From NCBI RefSeq assembly GCF_026241165.1, contig NZ_JAPFQN010000005.1, forward strand, positions 124,001-188,000: 64,000 nt of DNA, read 5' to 3'. Under the pieces are notes generated by a model. That model was not told where the DNA came from and made no database searches. It worked only from the letters and a program-made list of their open reading frames with translations. The translations under genes and the position numbers were made by a program. This document shows, piece by piece, positions 54,842 through 63,809 of the stretch (positions are counted from its first letter, which is position 1; every line of letters begins with the position of its first letter). Source of the stretch: Mangrovivirga halotolerans. GTDB lineage: Bacteria; Bacteroidota; Bacteroidia; Cytophagales; Cyclobacteriaceae.

Positions 54842-55486
54842 ATGAGAAAATATATTTTTAAAACTATCTATTTCAGCATTATTCTGATGTTGACAATATC
54901 ATTTATTAGCTGTCAACCAGGGGGAGCTGAATATGTATCTGATCTCGATGTTGTATTAACTGATTATGACGATCAATTCGATTTTAATTCTGTCAATACA
55001 TATGCTATTCCTGATGAAATTGTCGAAATCGAATCCAACGATCCCGGAAATGGAGACCAACCTGACTTCCTTGATCCGGTATTCGCTGAGCCTATTTTGA
55101 ATAAGATCAATGAAAACATGCAAAATAACGGCTGGCAAAGAGTAGACGAAGATCAAAATCCGGATGTTGTTGTTTTTCCTTCGTATACTACCACTACAAA
55201 TTTGTTTTATTACTATGACTGGTGGTATTGGGATTGGTGGTATCCCGGTTACGGTCCCGGATGGGGCTGGTGGTACCCTTATCCACCTGTAGTTACCGGG
55301 TACACAACCGGGAGTGTATTAATTCAAATGACTGATGCTAACAATACCATCCTCAATGATCAAATCCCTGTATTATGGACAATGATTGTTAATGGTTTGC
55401 TACAAGGCTCGAATGCTTCTATTATTCAGAGAATAAATACCTCAATTGACCAGGGATTCGAACAATCACCATATTTAAATAACTAA
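54842..55486 (+). CDS. DUF4136 lipoprotein with Trp/Tyr-rich insert
   Basis: This 214-residue lipoprotein has an FISC lipobox (Cys near residue 24). The mature part fits DUF4136: DVVLTDYDDQFDFNSVNTYAIP, then NENMQNNGWQRV and PDVVVFPSYTT. An aromatic stretch of Trp, Tyr, Gly and Pro (about 128-150) follows, and the chain ends in LLQGSNASIIQRINTSIDQGFEQ. DUF4136 proteins are attached to a membrane and have unknown function. The gene starts 29 bp after the preceding gene and ends 5 bp before the next, so it is part of the envelope operon. Confidence 0.85.
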   Translation: MRKYIFKTIYFSIILMLTISFISCQPGGAEYVSDLDVVLTDYDDQFDFNSVNTYAIPDEIVEIESNDPGNGDQPDFLDPVFAEPILNKINENMQNNGWQRVDEDQNPDVVVFPSYTTTTNLFYYYDWWYWDWWYPGYGPGWGWWYPYPPVVTGYTTGSVLIQMTDANNTILNDQIPVLWTMIVNGLLQGSNASIIQRINTSIDQGFEQSPYLNN

Positions 55487-55491
55487 ATGAG

Positions 55492-56091
55492 ATGAAATAC
55501 CTTAAAATATATATAACGGCTTTTTTAATTTTGTCTACAGTAGCGGTTTCTAGTGGACAAAGTAAATATACAACTCTTAATTATTCATTAGGCTTACCTG
55601 CTGGTGATATTTCTGACTATATCGATGAAGTGTCATTTAGAGGGCTAAATATTGCATTTAGATCGGAAGTTAATGGGATGTTAATGCTTGGAGTAAAGAC
55701 AGGTTATAATGTTTTTTACGAAGATAGTGGGTACCGAACTGCAACTGATGGAACACTTACTATATCAGGTCGTCAATATCGTTATGAACAAGTAGTGCCA
55801 ATTTATTTCACCATAGGTAAACAATTTCTGGAGGATAATAATCTACGTCCTTACATTAACCTTGGAATCGGCACCTCATACATTGAACGGGAAACTGATA
55901 TAGGAATTTTTGCCTTTACAGATGATACTTGGCAATTTTCTTTAAACCCCGAAGTAGGAGTGGTGTACTGGGTTTATCCCGGGTTCGGATTTAATCTGGG
56001 CTTATCTTATTATGCCAATTTCAAAAATGATGTCTTTGAAGGTCAAAATTATTTAGGTATTCAGGCTGGCATAGCATTTTATTCAAGATAA
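55492..56091 (+). CDS. Outer-membrane beta-barrel protein
   Basis: This 199-residue exported protein has a signal peptide ending in SSGQ. It has about eight amphipathic strands (TLNYSLGLPAGDISDYIDEVSFRG, MLGVKTGYNVFY, VVPIYFTIGKQF, GFGFNLGLSYYANF) and an aromatic-ended last strand (AGIAFYSR). It is a small outer-membrane barrel. It starts only five bases after the DUF4136 gene stop. A terminator follows. The function is unknown. Confidence 0.78.
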   Translation: MKYLKIYITAFLILSTVAVSSGQSKYTTLNYSLGLPAGDISDYIDEVSFRGLNIAFRSEVNGMLMLGVKTGYNVFYEDSGYRTATDGTLTISGRQYRYEQVVPIYFTIGKQFLEDNNLRPYINLGIGTSYIERETDIGIFAFTDDTWQFSLNPEVGVVYWVYPGFGFNLGLSYYANFKNDVFEGQNYLGIQAGIAFYSR

Positions 56092-56098
56092 ATCCTCA

Positions 56099-56130
56099 GA
56101 CCGGTTGAAGTAATTTCAACCGGTTTTATT
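56099..56130 (+). terminator. Terminator after five-gene envelope cluster
   Basis: ACCGGTTGAA (56100-56109) pairs with TTCAACCGGT (56115-56124) around GTAAT and is followed by TTTATTAT. The hairpin lies directly before the stop of the converging gene at 56129. Confidence 0.85.
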
Positions 56131-57376
56131 ATACAAGCATGGCGATACCAAAAGCAAGAGCAGATAATATAAAACCATACATAAAAACAGTATAGGCATA
56201 TCTCAATAGTCGATATTTTCGTCCCAGAACTTTTCCTAAATAGAATATATCCTTTGTTAAACTACCATATAAAAAATCAGGATCAGCCATCATTTCTTTG
56301 ATTCCTTTTTCATAATCCCCAAGATTCATTCGAAAGAAATTCCCAAAGAACAATAAATTAGACCTTTTCTTCTTGATATCTTCTTCAGTAAAAACTCCTG
56401 AAGTGACATTAGGACGGGTAGCTAAAATCGCAAATACCATAGTCACAAGACATGTGACTAATAAAAATATAGATGGTAATATTAAGTTGGGATATTCTTC
56501 AAATTTTCTGAATAAAACGGTTACTAATATTGAAACTATGATAGAGTTAACTGATATCATTATGTTAGCTTTATTGTCAGCTATAGCACTCAATTCAATA
56601 TGATTCCTGGCAGTTATCCGGAACATAGTCTCAATCCCACGATCAGGCTTTTTCTTTTTCTTTATTTTTTTTTGCTTCTTCTTTTCAGATTTTTGTGTGA
56701 TATCTGTAATATCCTCTTTTAATAAATGTGGCTCAGTTACAGTAGTTTCTTCTTTTATAGGTTCATCCTCATAAAATACCTGGTAGTTTCTTTCCAGTCT
56801 ATCCAGGTTCTCACTCTTAACTGGGTCTAAAAATTTCTTACCGTATTCTGTGTGATAATTATGTGAACGAAGAAAATCAAGGTTTATCTTAATCCATTCA
56901 TTTTCGGCATACTCCTTATCGCAAATAATTTCAGTTTCCTCTTTAAGGCGCTTACTTTTTGAATAAAACTCATCTGTGCCCAAATGAAATAAATCAGCAT
57001 CACATAATATTGCCTGCAATAAACCAGTAGGAGACTGGGGCATTTTTGTTGCCATAATACATCCCTCTACTTTCTGAATAAATTCTTCCGGCACACCTTC
57101 TGATGACAGAAAATCTCTTGCTTCACCAACACTTATTTCTTCATGATGTTCCTGTTCACCCAGAAAGTATCCGATATCATGAAACCAAGCCGAACATATT
57201 AAAACGTTATAATCTGTGACATTTAATTTATAAAAATCAGCCATTTTCTCACAGGCCTGAACCACCCCAACGGTATGGTCAAGATTGTGATAAAGAAGAT
57301 CATTATTTTGTTTTTTAGAAATAATATTTTTGACATGATCTTCAGCTTTGGAAAGTATATCAAGGTTTACAGACAT
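56129..57376 (-). CDS. HD-domain phosphohydrolase fused to Pycsar-type transmembrane effector (PycTM)
   Basis: The 415-residue protein has an N-terminal HD domain (about 10-185) with H30, H34, H66-D67 and D126 in the metal-binding positions. A Lys-rich linker (228-244) follows. The C-terminal domain (250-415) contains three hydrophobic helices (about 272-290, 298-320, 393-413) and the conserved RITARNHIELSAIADNKANIMISVNS start and RPNVTSG segment of DUF5706/PycTM effectors. In Pycsar systems a cyclic CMP/UMP-activated PycTM effector damages the membrane during phage infection. Here the HD domain might degrade or sense a nucleotide signal. No pyrimidine cyclase lies nearby, so an anti-phage role is uncertain. 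The start codon is only 43 bp from the divergent propeller lipoprotein gene. Confidence 0.88.
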   Translation of the reverse strand: MSVNLDILSKAEDHVKNIISKKQNNDLLYHNLDHTVGVVQACEKMADFYKLNVTDYNVLICSAWFHDIGYFLGEQEHHEEISVGEARDFLSSEGVPEEFIQKVEGCIMATKMPQSPTGLLQAILCDADLFHLGTDEFYSKSKRLKEETEIICDKEYAENEWIKINLDFLRSHNYHTEYGKKFLDPVKSENLDRLERNYQVFYEDEPIKEETTVTEPHLLKEDITDITQKSEKKKQKKIKKKKKPDRGIETMFRITARNHIELSAIADNKANIMISVNSIIVSILVTVLFRKFEEYPNLILPSIFLLVTCLVTMVFAILATRPNVTSGVFTEEDIKKKRSNLLFFGNFFRMNLGDYEKGIKEMMADPDFLYGSLTKDIFYLGKVLGRKYRLLRYAYTVFMYGFILSALAFGIAMLV

Positions 57377-57419
57377 ATGCTTATTTCTGTATATATTTAA
57401 TTTATTCTAATGTTAATTT

Positions 57420-58253
57420 ATGAAATATAATCAATTTATATTCTTTTTAGGGATTATTCTACTCTCCACTACCTGCTCTTTTAATAATGATAAAAATTAT
57501 ACTTTACCATTAGGCTATAGTTATAATAACAGTGAGAAATTTATTCTCCCTGGTCAACTTAACGAAGTATCAGGTATTTTATGGTACGATAAATACATCT
57601 TTATTTGTATCCAGGATGAAAAAGGCAGGCTTTATAAAACTAATATCCGGTCAAAGATAATAATTGAAACTTCTGATTTTAAAAAAAATATGGATTTCGA
57701 GGCATTGGCACAATTAAATAACAAATATTATTGCCTCGAAAGTAATGGTGATATTTATATAGTATCAAATGCTTTTTCAGAAAATATAACTACGGAAAAA
57801 ATCGATTTCCCATTTGAGGGCAAAAATGATTTTGAAACTCTTATCCCTTCTTTAGATGATAATTCAATTTACCTTCTCTGTAAAAACTGTAAAGGTGATA
57901 ATAAAGATGAATCAAGATCCTTCAGACTAAATCTCATCAATCATAAAATTACAAAATCGGATAATTGGAAAATAACTAAAGAAAAATTATACAGAAAGGA
58001 AAAAATACGTGTTAGTCCTTCAGGGGCCGCCATAAATCCGCTTAATAATGATATTTACATAATATCTCACGTTGGCAAATGGCTGGCTGTTTTTGATAAA
58101 GATGAAAATCTAAAGTCTTTCCATAACCTTGATCCTAAGATTTTTAATCAGCCTGAAGGAATAACTTTTAACTCCAAAGGAGATCTTTACATCTCAAATG
58201 AAGCAAGAGATGGTAGTCCGGATATAATCGAGTTAAAGTATAAATCAAAATGA
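57420..58253 (+). CDS. SdiA-regulated-like beta-propeller lipoprotein
   Basis: This 277-residue lipoprotein has a TTC lipobox (Cys near residue 19). The propeller-type mature part has repeated blades: NEVSGILWYDKYIFICIQDEKGRLYK, DFEALAQLNNKYYCLESNGDIYIV, and GAAINPLNNDIYIISH, with a final PEGITFNSKGDLYISNEA. The PEGI..N..G.LYI.NE ending and blade spacing resemble the SdiA-regulated (PF06977) propeller family. The function is unknown; it could bind a sugar phosphate or phytate-like ligand. It is divergent from the HD-PycTM gene. Confidence 0.72.
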   Translation: MKYNQFIFFLGIILLSTTCSFNNDKNYTLPLGYSYNNSEKFILPGQLNEVSGILWYDKYIFICIQDEKGRLYKTNIRSKIIIETSDFKKNMDFEALAQLNNKYYCLESNGDIYIVSNAFSENITTEKIDFPFEGKNDFETLIPSLDDNSIYLLCKNCKGDNKDESRSFRLNLINHKITKSDNWKITKEKLYRKEKIRVSPSGAAINPLNNDIYIISHVGKWLAVFDKDENLKSFHNLDPKIFNQPEGITFNSKGDLYISNEARDGSPDIIELKYKSK

Positions 58254-58395
58254 AATAATTCACCCTTTACTCGAACCAATAATAACTTAATATTATATTT
58301 TTCGTTATATTTATAATTAAAGTTCAATTATAGATTGAAATAATTCAATATTTACTGCGTTTGTATTGTATCGATCACATAAGAAAGGGGGCAAT

Positions 58396-58761
58396 ATGCA
58401 GCTCGGACAATTTTCGTTGAGTTTGAAGGTAAAAGATATCATGGAAAGCATAAACTTCTATGAGCAGTTGGGTTTTGAGGTGGTCGATGGAGGTCATACT
58501 AACAAGGGATTTCCTGATAACAATCTTACAAAATGGAGAATCATGAGAAATGACACCTTACAAATAGGATTATTTCAAGGCATGGTGGATAAGAATATAT
58601 TAATGTTCAATGCAAATGACCTGGATAAAATAAAAGAAGGGATGGAAAATTCAGGTTTAAAAATTTTAAAGTCTACTGAAGATAACAAATCCAAGCGTTT
58701 GACTTCTATTGTGGTAATAGATCCGGATGGTAATAAAATCATGTTTGATAAGACTTTGTAA
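58396..58761 (+). CDS. VOC (glyoxalase/bleomycin resistance) family protein
   Basis: About 121 residues from the ATG at 58396, which has a GGGGG ribosome-binding-like stretch at the right distance; the TTG at 58366 is also in frame but less likely. It has the VOC start FSLSLKVKDIMESINFYEQLGFEVV and end VVIDPDGNKIMFDKTL. The metal-binding His/Glu set usual in dioxygenases is largely absent, so it may bind a ligand instead. The protein is cytoplasmic. It stands alone. Confidence 0.85.
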   Translation: MQLGQFSLSLKVKDIMESINFYEQLGFEVVDGGHTNKGFPDNNLTKWRIMRNDTLQIGLFQGMVDKNILMFNANDLDKIKEGMENSGLKILKSTEDNKSKRLTSIVVIDPDGNKIMFDKTL

Positions 58762-58908
58762 GGAAACAAACCACATCATAAAAAAGCATATTAAGTATCA
58801 CAGATTAATCAAATAAATCTTTTTACGGTTTCAATTTTATTACAGTTAGCTTTTATAAGTCCTGATGATTATTTTTCTTATAGAATCTAACTTCTATAGG
58901 ATAATCTT

Positions 58909-60063
58909 ATGCCGGAATTAAAATGTCAAAAGGAAAAATTTAGCCTTTCACCTGAAACTATCTATCTAAATTGTGCTTATATGTCCCCTTTACTTGTTTC
59001 AACTCAACAAGCGGGTATTCAAGGGATTAAGTCCAAAGGGGATCCAACTAAAATAAATCCGGAAGATTTTTTCACCATTAAGGAGCATATCAAAAAACTT
59101 TACTCAGAACTTGTTAATTGTAACCAAGAACAAATTGCCCTAATCCCATCTTCTTCCTACGGGTATGCATCTGTTTTTCAAAACCTGAAAGCAAATAAAG
59201 GTGATGAGATTATTATGGTGACAGATGAGTTTCCCAGCAGTTATTATACCATTAATAAGTGGTGCAATAACACTGGTGCTAACCTCATAGAAATATCAAA
59301 ACCTTCCAGGGAAAGTGAAATGACCTGGAGTGAAAAGCTAATCGAATCCATTAATGAAAATACTTCTATCATCGCTATTCCAACTGTACATTGGATTGAT
59401 GGAACGGCTTTTGACCTGAAGCAAATCGGAAAAGCATGTCGTAAAAACAATATAAAACTAATTGTGGATGGAACTCAATCTGTTGGCGCTGTCCCTATTG
59501 ACATTACAGAATGCAATATTTTTGCTCTGATTGTAGCTTCTTACAAGTGGCTTTTTGGGCCTTATTCCATTGGATTATTATATATTGACAAATCTTTAAA
59601 TACAGGAGATCCGATAGAATACTCCTGGATGAACAGGTCAAATGCGGCAGATTTTTCTTCTCTGACTAATTATACAGATGAATATGGTGAAGGGGCATCC
59701 CGATATAATGTCGGAGAATTTAGTAATTTCATTTTGTTGCCAATGCTTAAAGATGCCCTGGAACAACTAAGCAACTGGACTGTAGAAGGTGTTAATAATT
59801 ATTGCGCAGAATTAAGCAGGGATTTAATTGAGTTTTGTAAATCCAATGGCTTAAAAATTAATGACTCTCGAGAAAGAGAAAATCACCTGATCAGTATAGA
59901 TCTGTCGGAAAGTAGTATTACAGCAGATGAAATAGTAAAGGAACTTAAAAAGGAAAATATTTCGGTATCTGTAAGAAAGACTTTGATCAGAATATCAATA
60001 AATGTTTACAATACTCCTGAAGATATCAGTAAATTCATATCTGCAGTGAAGAGATTAATATAA
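58909..60063 (+). CDS. Class V aminotransferase / cysteine-desulfurase-like PLP enzyme
   Basis: The 384-residue protein has the fold type I class V signature: D187 in LIVDGTQ, Q190, and PLP-binding K213 in ASYKWLFGP. Starting strands such as IYLNCAYMSPL also match. There is no clear catalytic Cys loop as in IscS, so I would call it an aminotransferase or a related PLP enzyme. The substrate is unknown. The next gene starts five bases after the stop. Confidence 0.88.
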   Translation: MPELKCQKEKFSLSPETIYLNCAYMSPLLVSTQQAGIQGIKSKGDPTKINPEDFFTIKEHIKKLYSELVNCNQEQIALIPSSSYGYASVFQNLKANKGDEIIMVTDEFPSSYYTINKWCNNTGANLIEISKPSRESEMTWSEKLIESINENTSIIAIPTVHWIDGTAFDLKQIGKACRKNNIKLIVDGTQSVGAVPIDITECNIFALIVASYKWLFGPYSIGLLYIDKSLNTGDPIEYSWMNRSNAADFSSLTNYTDEYGEGASRYNVGEFSNFILLPMLKDALEQLSNWTVEGVNNYCAELSRDLIEFCKSNGLKINDSRERENHLISIDLSESSITADEIVKELKKENISVSVRKTLIRISINVYNTPEDISKFISAVKRLI

Positions 60064-60068
60064 AGACA

Positions 60069-63000
60069 ATGGCTAAAAATGGGATTACTTCTGTTAATTA
60101 CAATTCGATAATTTGGCTAATATCGCTTTTTCTATTATTGATCTCCTACAATATTAAAGGGCAGGACCTTAAGGTGCTTTTAATTGGAGATGCAGGGAAA
60201 TTTGGAACAGGTGATTCACATCCCGTTATAGATAATATTCTCGATAACCATAATAATAATTTAAAGAAAGAAATTATTTTCCTTGGAGATAACATTTATC
60301 CTTTAGGCCTGCCTCCGAAAGATGATAAAAACTACACAATATATAAAGAGGTATTATTAAGACAGGTAGAAACTTCCAGGCTACCTAATACAATAGTTTC
60401 TTTCGTACCTGGAAATCACGATTGGGCAAGAGGAAAAAAATACGGACTTGAACAGGTAAAAAGGCAACAAAATTTTGTCAGATCTCTTGAGAAACCCAAT
60501 GTATTTTATTTCCCTTACAATGGTTGTCCGGGACCAGAATATCGCGTTGTAAACGATAAACTAATCATCATTTATATTGACAGCCAGTGGTGGCTTCAAT
60601 CTCACGATACTCGTCCGGGGCAGGATAGTGATTGTGATAATAAAACCGGGGAAGAGGTGCTCTATGCTATTAATGACATTCTTGTCAGACATAGAGAAAA
60701 AATTAAAATAATTGCAATGCACCATCCTGTATTCACTTTTGGTGAACATAATGGGGCTTATACTATTAAGGAACATCTTTTTCCGTTAACGGCAACAAAC
60801 CAGCAGTTATACCTTCCACTTCCAGGTATTGGCTCAATCTATCCACTATACAGAACATGGTTTGGAAATATTCAGGACAGGCCTCATCCTGTTTATAGAG
60901 AAATGTCTGAGCGCCTTCATGATTTGCTAAAAAGACATCCCTACACAATTCATGTTGCCGGACATGAACATTCTCTACAATATATAGAAACAGACAGATC
61001 CCATTACATAGTCAGTGGTTCTGCTGCGAAATTAAGTAATGTAAAAAGGCGTAGAAACCCTGCTAGGTTCTCGGCTGAATCTAAAGGATACGCTGCAATA
61101 AATATTTATGATGAAAAAGTTTCTGTTGATTTTTTCAATAGTTACGGAGATACTTTATACTCAAACAAACTATTCGATTATTTTCCGGAAGCACCTAATA
61201 ATCCCAGTGTTGATAATTTGCAAAGGAATTTCCCAGATAAGATTGATACAACTATCACTGAACAATATGATGCAAAGAAATTTAAACGAAAACTATTTGG
61301 GGAAAATTACAGGGATATATGGTCTGTTGAAAATCAATTCAGGGTACTGGATATAAAAGAAGAAAAAGGTGGGCTGATCATAGTAAAAAGGGGCGGGGGA
61401 CAGCAAACAAAAAGCCTAAGACTGGAAGACAGTACAGGCACGCAGTATGTACTTCGATCGGTTAATAAATTTCCCGACTCAGCTATTCCTGAGGTATTAA
61501 GAGAAACAGTGGCTAAAGATATTGTTCAAGATCAGATCTCTGCCAGCAACCCTTATGCTGCTCTTACTATACCACCCATGGCCGAAGCAATTGGTATTCC
61601 ACATGCTGAACCTGAATTAGTATGGCTTCCTGAAGATCCGGCTCTGGGGATTTATCAAAAAGAATTTGGAGGTGGAGTCTATTTGTTTGAAAAAAGAGAA
61701 CCTAAACCTCCTGATGCAAAACCGGAAGATTATGACAGCACTGATAAAGTATTGGAAAATCTAAAAGAAGATAATGACAATACGGTAGATCAGAAGTTAT
61801 TATTAAAGGCAAGATTGCTGGATATTGTCATTGGAGACTGGGACAGACATGATGATCAATGGCGCTGGGCACAAATAGATAAAGAAAAAGGAAATAAATA
61901 TATCGCGGTACCCCGTGATCGTGATCAGGCATATTTTGTTAATGAAGGGTTTATACCCAAGGTTGCATCACGGAAATGGCTAATGCCGAAATTTCAGGGA
62001 TTTGATGAAGAAATTGATGACATTAATACTTTTATGTTTAATGGTAGATATTTTGACAGGACATTTCTAAATGAGCTTGATAAAAAAGACTGGAAGAAAT
62101 TAGCCGAAGAAGTTCAAAATGAACTATCTGATGATGTGATCAAAGAAGCTGTTAGCCGTTTTCCTGATAATATTCCTGAAGAAACTGTGAATAAAGTTCA
62201 AAATAAATTATTAGCCAGGAGAAATGATCTTGTGAATCAGGCCCTGGAATATTATGAGTTTATTTCAGAAAAAGTAGATGTTTATGGATCAGATAAACAT
62301 GAAAAAGTTGAAGTTAAGATCCAGGACGACGGAGAAGTCAGGGTAGAAATGAAAAAGATTGATGGAGACAACAGAGACAGAGAGCAAGTCATTTACAAAA
62401 GAAAATTTAAACCTGAAATCACAAAAGAAATCAGGATTTATACCCGAAATGGCGATGATGTTATAGAATTTGAAGGAGATAATAAAACTGATATAAAAAT
62501 AAGGGTGTTCAAGGGAGAAGGTGCGGACACTATAAGAAATGAGACCCCGGTAAAGCAACCTAAAATATGGGTGTATAAGTATGCCAACGATTCCCTGGGA
62601 GTATTCAATGAAGGGAAAGGCTGGAAAATGAAAGTCAGTAATGACCCCTCGGTTTATTATTATGATAGAAAAACTTTTAAGTATGATCTTCTGATCCCAT
62701 TACTCTCATTTGAGTTCAATGTCGATGACGGTATTTTTGTTGGTGGTGGACTTGACTATATAAAGCATGGCTTCAGAAAAGATCCCTATGCTTTAAGGCA
62801 AAGAGTTACTGCCAATTATGCTTTCAGAACAAACGCGTTTAACGTCAGGTATACAGGGAATTTTATTGATGTGTATAAAAAACTTGATTTTAACATAGAA
62901 GCCAATTTACTGGCACCTAACTATGTTCGAAATTTCTTTGGTTTTGGAAATGAAACTCCTGGTCTCAATGTTTCAGAGCAACCAATTTCATATTTCAGAG

Positions 63001-63743
63001 CCAGATTTAACCAGGCTAACCTGGGTTTATACCTCAGTGGTAATTTGGGTAACAGATTCCATTTTAAAGCCGGTCCTGCTTATCAGTATTTTAAACTTGA
63101 TAAAGATGACAACGACGATAACTTCATAGCCACTTTACCACCTGATGAATTTAATGACGATTTTATTTTTCAAACAAGGCATTACATCGGTTTGTCAAGT
63201 GAATTATCTTATGTAGATATCGATCATCCGATATTACCTAAAAGAGGAATTAAGTTCCTGCTTACTGCCTCAGCTCTTGCAGGAGCTACAGAATATAGCG
63301 AAGATTTCGCTTATCTAAGTGGGGACCTGTCCTTCTACTGGACTTTCAGATTACCCGGCAGAGTTACCTGGTCAACAAGATTTGGTGGTGGATACACTTT
63401 TGGTGATTATGCCTTTTTTCAGGCCCAAACACTGGGAGGAACAGATAATTTAAGAGGATACCGAAGATTCAGATTTGCTGGTGATGGTTCATTCTATAAC
63501 AACACAGAGTTAAGAGCAAAGTTATTTAGCTTTAATACTTACTTATTTCCCGCCTCAATCGGCATGATTCTTTTTCATGATGTGGGAAGGGTATGGTATG
63601 AAAATGAAGACAGTAACAAATGGCACACCGGATATGGTGGTGGCATTTACTTTTCACCTTTGAAGCTTGTAGTTCTTGCAGTAACTTTAGGGTACTCAGA
63701 AGAAGAATTACTGCCCTATGTGACAGCCGGATTTCAATTTTAA
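60069..63743 (+). CDS. Metallophosphoesterase fused to kinase-like region and BamA/TamA-type barrel
   Basis: This 1224-residue exported protein has a signal peptide ending at about residue 31 (IKGQD). Its calcineurin-like phosphoesterase domain spans about 34-330, with D41, D74-N75, N116-H117, H218 and H299/H301 at the metal positions. A middle region of about 410-720 holds VLRSV near 461-465, DRHDDQ (592-597) and PRDRD (615-619), which resemble the Lys/Arg strand, catalytic loop and metal-binding Asp of HipA/FAM20/PI-kinase-like folds. The C-terminal ~340 residues form a barrel with GGTDNLRGYRRFRFAG, like BamA/TamA/surface antigen. It should sit in the outer membrane with the catalytic parts in the periplasm. 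The kinase reading is inference. It follows the aminotransferase by five bases. Confidence 0.85.
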   Translation: MAKNGITSVNYNSIIWLISLFLLLISYNIKGQDLKVLLIGDAGKFGTGDSHPVIDNILDNHNNNLKKEIIFLGDNIYPLGLPPKDDKNYTIYKEVLLRQVETSRLPNTIVSFVPGNHDWARGKKYGLEQVKRQQNFVRSLEKPNVFYFPYNGCPGPEYRVVNDKLIIIYIDSQWWLQSHDTRPGQDSDCDNKTGEEVLYAINDILVRHREKIKIIAMHHPVFTFGEHNGAYTIKEHLFPLTATNQQLYLPLPGIGSIYPLYRTWFGNIQDRPHPVYREMSERLHDLLKRHPYTIHVAGHEHSLQYIETDRSHYIVSGSAAKLSNVKRRRNPARFSAESKGYAAINIYDEKVSVDFFNSYGDTLYSNKLFDYFPEAPNNPSVDNLQRNFPDKIDTTITEQYDAKKFKRKLFGENYRDIWSVENQFRVLDIKEEKGGLIIVKRGGGQQTKSLRLEDSTGTQYVLRSVNKFPDSAIPEVLRETVAKDIVQDQISASNPYAALTIPPMAEAIGIPHAEPELVWLPEDPALGIYQKEFGGGVYLFEKREPKPPDAKPEDYDSTDKVLENLKEDNDNTVDQKLLLKARLLDIVIGDWDRHDDQWRWAQIDKEKGNKYIAVPRDRDQAYFVNEGFIPKVASRKWLMPKFQGFDEEIDDINTFMFNGRYFDRTFLNELDKKDWKKLAEEVQNELSDDVIKEAVSRFPDNIPEETVNKVQNKLLARRNDLVNQALEYYEFISEKVDVYGSDKHEKVEVKIQDDGEVRVEMKKIDGDNRDREQVIYKRKFKPEITKEIRIYTRNGDDVIEFEGDNKTDIKIRVFKGEGADTIRNETPVKQPKIWVYKYANDSLGVFNEGKGWKMKVSNDPSVYYYDRKTFKYDLLIPLLSFEFNVDDGIFVGGGLDYIKHGFRKDPYALRQRVTANYAFRTNAFNVRYTGNFIDVYKKLDFNIEANLLAPNYVRNFFGFGNETPGLNVSEQPISYFRARFNQANLGLYLSGNLGNRFHFKAGPAYQYFKLDKDDNDDNFIATLPPDEFNDDFIFQTRHYIGLSSELSYVDIDHPILPKRGIKFLLTASALAGATEYSEDFAYLSGDLSFYWTFRLPGRVTWSTRFGGGYTFGDYAFFQAQTLGGTDNLRGYRRFRFAGDGSFYNNTELRAKLFSFNTYLFPASIGMILFHDVGRVWYENEDSNKWHTGYGGGIYFSPLKLVVLAVTLGYSEEELLPYVTAGFQF

Positions 63744-63809
63744 TTTGGATTAGTTTTTGAATTAATTATACTTGCATATAATTATTTATCAACATCAACT
63801 AAAACAATT

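Noticed and set aside
56640-56700. Poly-Lys stretch as a possible frameshift site in the HD-PycTM gene
   Set aside because: The A-rich run could slip, but both domains are in the same frame and both are complete, so no frameshift is needed.
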